From: Rostratula benghalensis
Taxonomy: Eukaryota; Chordata; Aves; Charadriiformes; Rostratulidae
DNA length: 64,000 bases
Assembly (NCBI GenBank): GCA_013399305.1
Contig: VXAI01000039.1
Coordinates: 4,983,044-5,047,043 of the forward strand
Reading direction: 5' to 3'
The notes under the pieces were generated by a model that was given only the letters and a program-made list of their open reading frames with translations, was not told the origin of the DNA and made no database searches. This document shows, one piece after another, positions 62,769 to 64,000 of this stretch (position 1 is the stretch's first letter; each line of letters starts with the position of its first letter). Made by a program: the position numbers and the translations under genes.

Positions 62769-64000
62769 CTGACTTCTACGTAAAACTGGAATTTCAGTTG
62801 GTACATGTTACATAAAAAGAGGATATGTACTGCAGATTTATGGCTAGGAAATGGTATTTAAACAACAGCTTTTCTGGTTGTAGCTCCAAAATTAAATGCA
62901 TTTAGAGTGCACTTATTCTAAATAGAAAACATCTTGTAGATGCAGTTGGTCTGTTGCATCAAATCACATCCAAATTATTGTTTTTCTGGGCGTAAAGTAC
63001 TGTATATAACTGCAGTTGTGTAATGAAGTGAATATTAGTATACTGCACTTGAAACTTGTACTGTAATTGTAAAGAAAATTACTTTCCTTGGATTCAGTCT
63101 AATATTTTAGTATTAGTTTTAGTCAAAATGAGTCATTTGCATTTATGAAGTCAAGTCCAAAATATGGACATTTTAGCTTTTTGGAAAAATTGAACCTAAA
63201 ACTGAAACAAGGAAATTAATTAAGGTGTGCTGTATTGAGGTTTATATCTGTATACTACAGAATCCAAAGTGCCAGATGAAGATCTTCTTTTAGCTGGAAG
63301 TACCACAATTCCCAATTGAAAAGATAGAAAGCAGAATGTGGAAGAAAGATTTCAGAACTAGCATTTTCTAGGTAAAATGAATGTATGGAATAATTCAGAA
63401 ATCCATACTGGGGGCTAATCTTTAGATTAGTTAAATTTATTTAGCATGTTCTATTTAGCATAAAAATCTTTTAAACTGGAAACAAACTGTTTCTCTTACA
63501 GAATATGTGTTCAATGATGAGTTAATCCTATGGAACAGAATATATAGTCTTCTCTCTTACTCATTTCATACCAGTTCACCCATCATTAGTTGCACAACTC
63601 ACCTGTCAGTCACAAGTAAATTCCACATGGATATTGCTTGCTAATTACTCTAATTTCCTTTTTAAATGAGGAGATGAGACAACAGGCAAGACACTGATGA
63701 TAACAACTTTAAAATAAACCTCTCATCATGCACAGTCATGTATTGATGTTTAACATCTGAATATCAATTTAAACATGGATTAAAAACTGAGGCTAGATTA
63801 GGAACAGTCCAAGTGAAATAACATTAAGCTGATGTAGTTCAGAGAACATAAATTATCCTAAGGAAAAGAAAGGGCAGGAGAGCAGGTGGAATGGAAAACT
63901 ATAGAATATGGGATGAAAGGAAATGATCTGTTTAGCATTGAACTGATTCCACTCCCTCGGAAGTCAGTGGTAATTTTGGTTCTGATTTCAGTGGGAACAA
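62769..64000. other. Unique non-coding DNA, no feature seen
   Basis: AT-rich, with no gene or repeat family recognised up to the window end. Confidence 0.55.

Overview
This window looks like ordinary non-coding DNA from a bird nuclear genome, either intergenic or deep intronic. The sequence is AT-rich and CpG-poor. Its only clearly recognisable interspersed repeats are chicken-repeat-1 (CR1) non-LTR retrotransposon fragments and one LTR whose layout fits the avian ERVL-type (class III) endogenous retroviruses. CR1 copies ending in the ATTCTATG-type octamer, with almost no SINEs, are typical of birds and other sauropsids. I cannot name the species or chromosome.

I found no host protein-coding gene, exon, tRNA, rRNA, CRISPR array, operon or bacterial feature. 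The longest open frames are 100-138 codons. They overlap on opposite strands, often start in simple repeats and show no domain I recognise, which is what AT-rich non-coding DNA of this length gives by chance.

Layout: 1-8330 is unique-looking DNA with poly-T tracts, a single-base gap at 1535 and a somewhat GC-richer patch at about 3900-4720. 8331-8886 is a 5'-truncated CR1 on the plus strand. 8887-23365 is unique DNA with short microsatellites. 23366-23575 is an internal CR1 reverse-transcriptase fragment on the minus strand. 25618-26725 is the best preserved CR1 (plus strand; RT motifs, frameshifts and stops), directly preceded by a second single-base gap. 29933-30522 is a solo LTR. 30523-62584 is unique DNA with T-rich and polypyrimidine tracts, an exact 66-bp tandem duplication at 42146-42277 and several perfect short palindromes. 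62585-62684 is a short CR1 3' end that runs into an A/T-rich microsatellite, followed by unique DNA to 64000.

No genes cooperate here; the recognisable content is decayed transposon sequence in neutral-looking DNA. I did not find a new biological system. The most useful observations are: both N positions lie exactly between perfect short direct repeats (probable duplicated contig ends); a recent-looking 66-bp duplication; a 65-nt uninterrupted pyrimidine run with H-DNA potential; and some perfect hairpins. Any conserved regulatory elements would need cross-species alignment to be seen.
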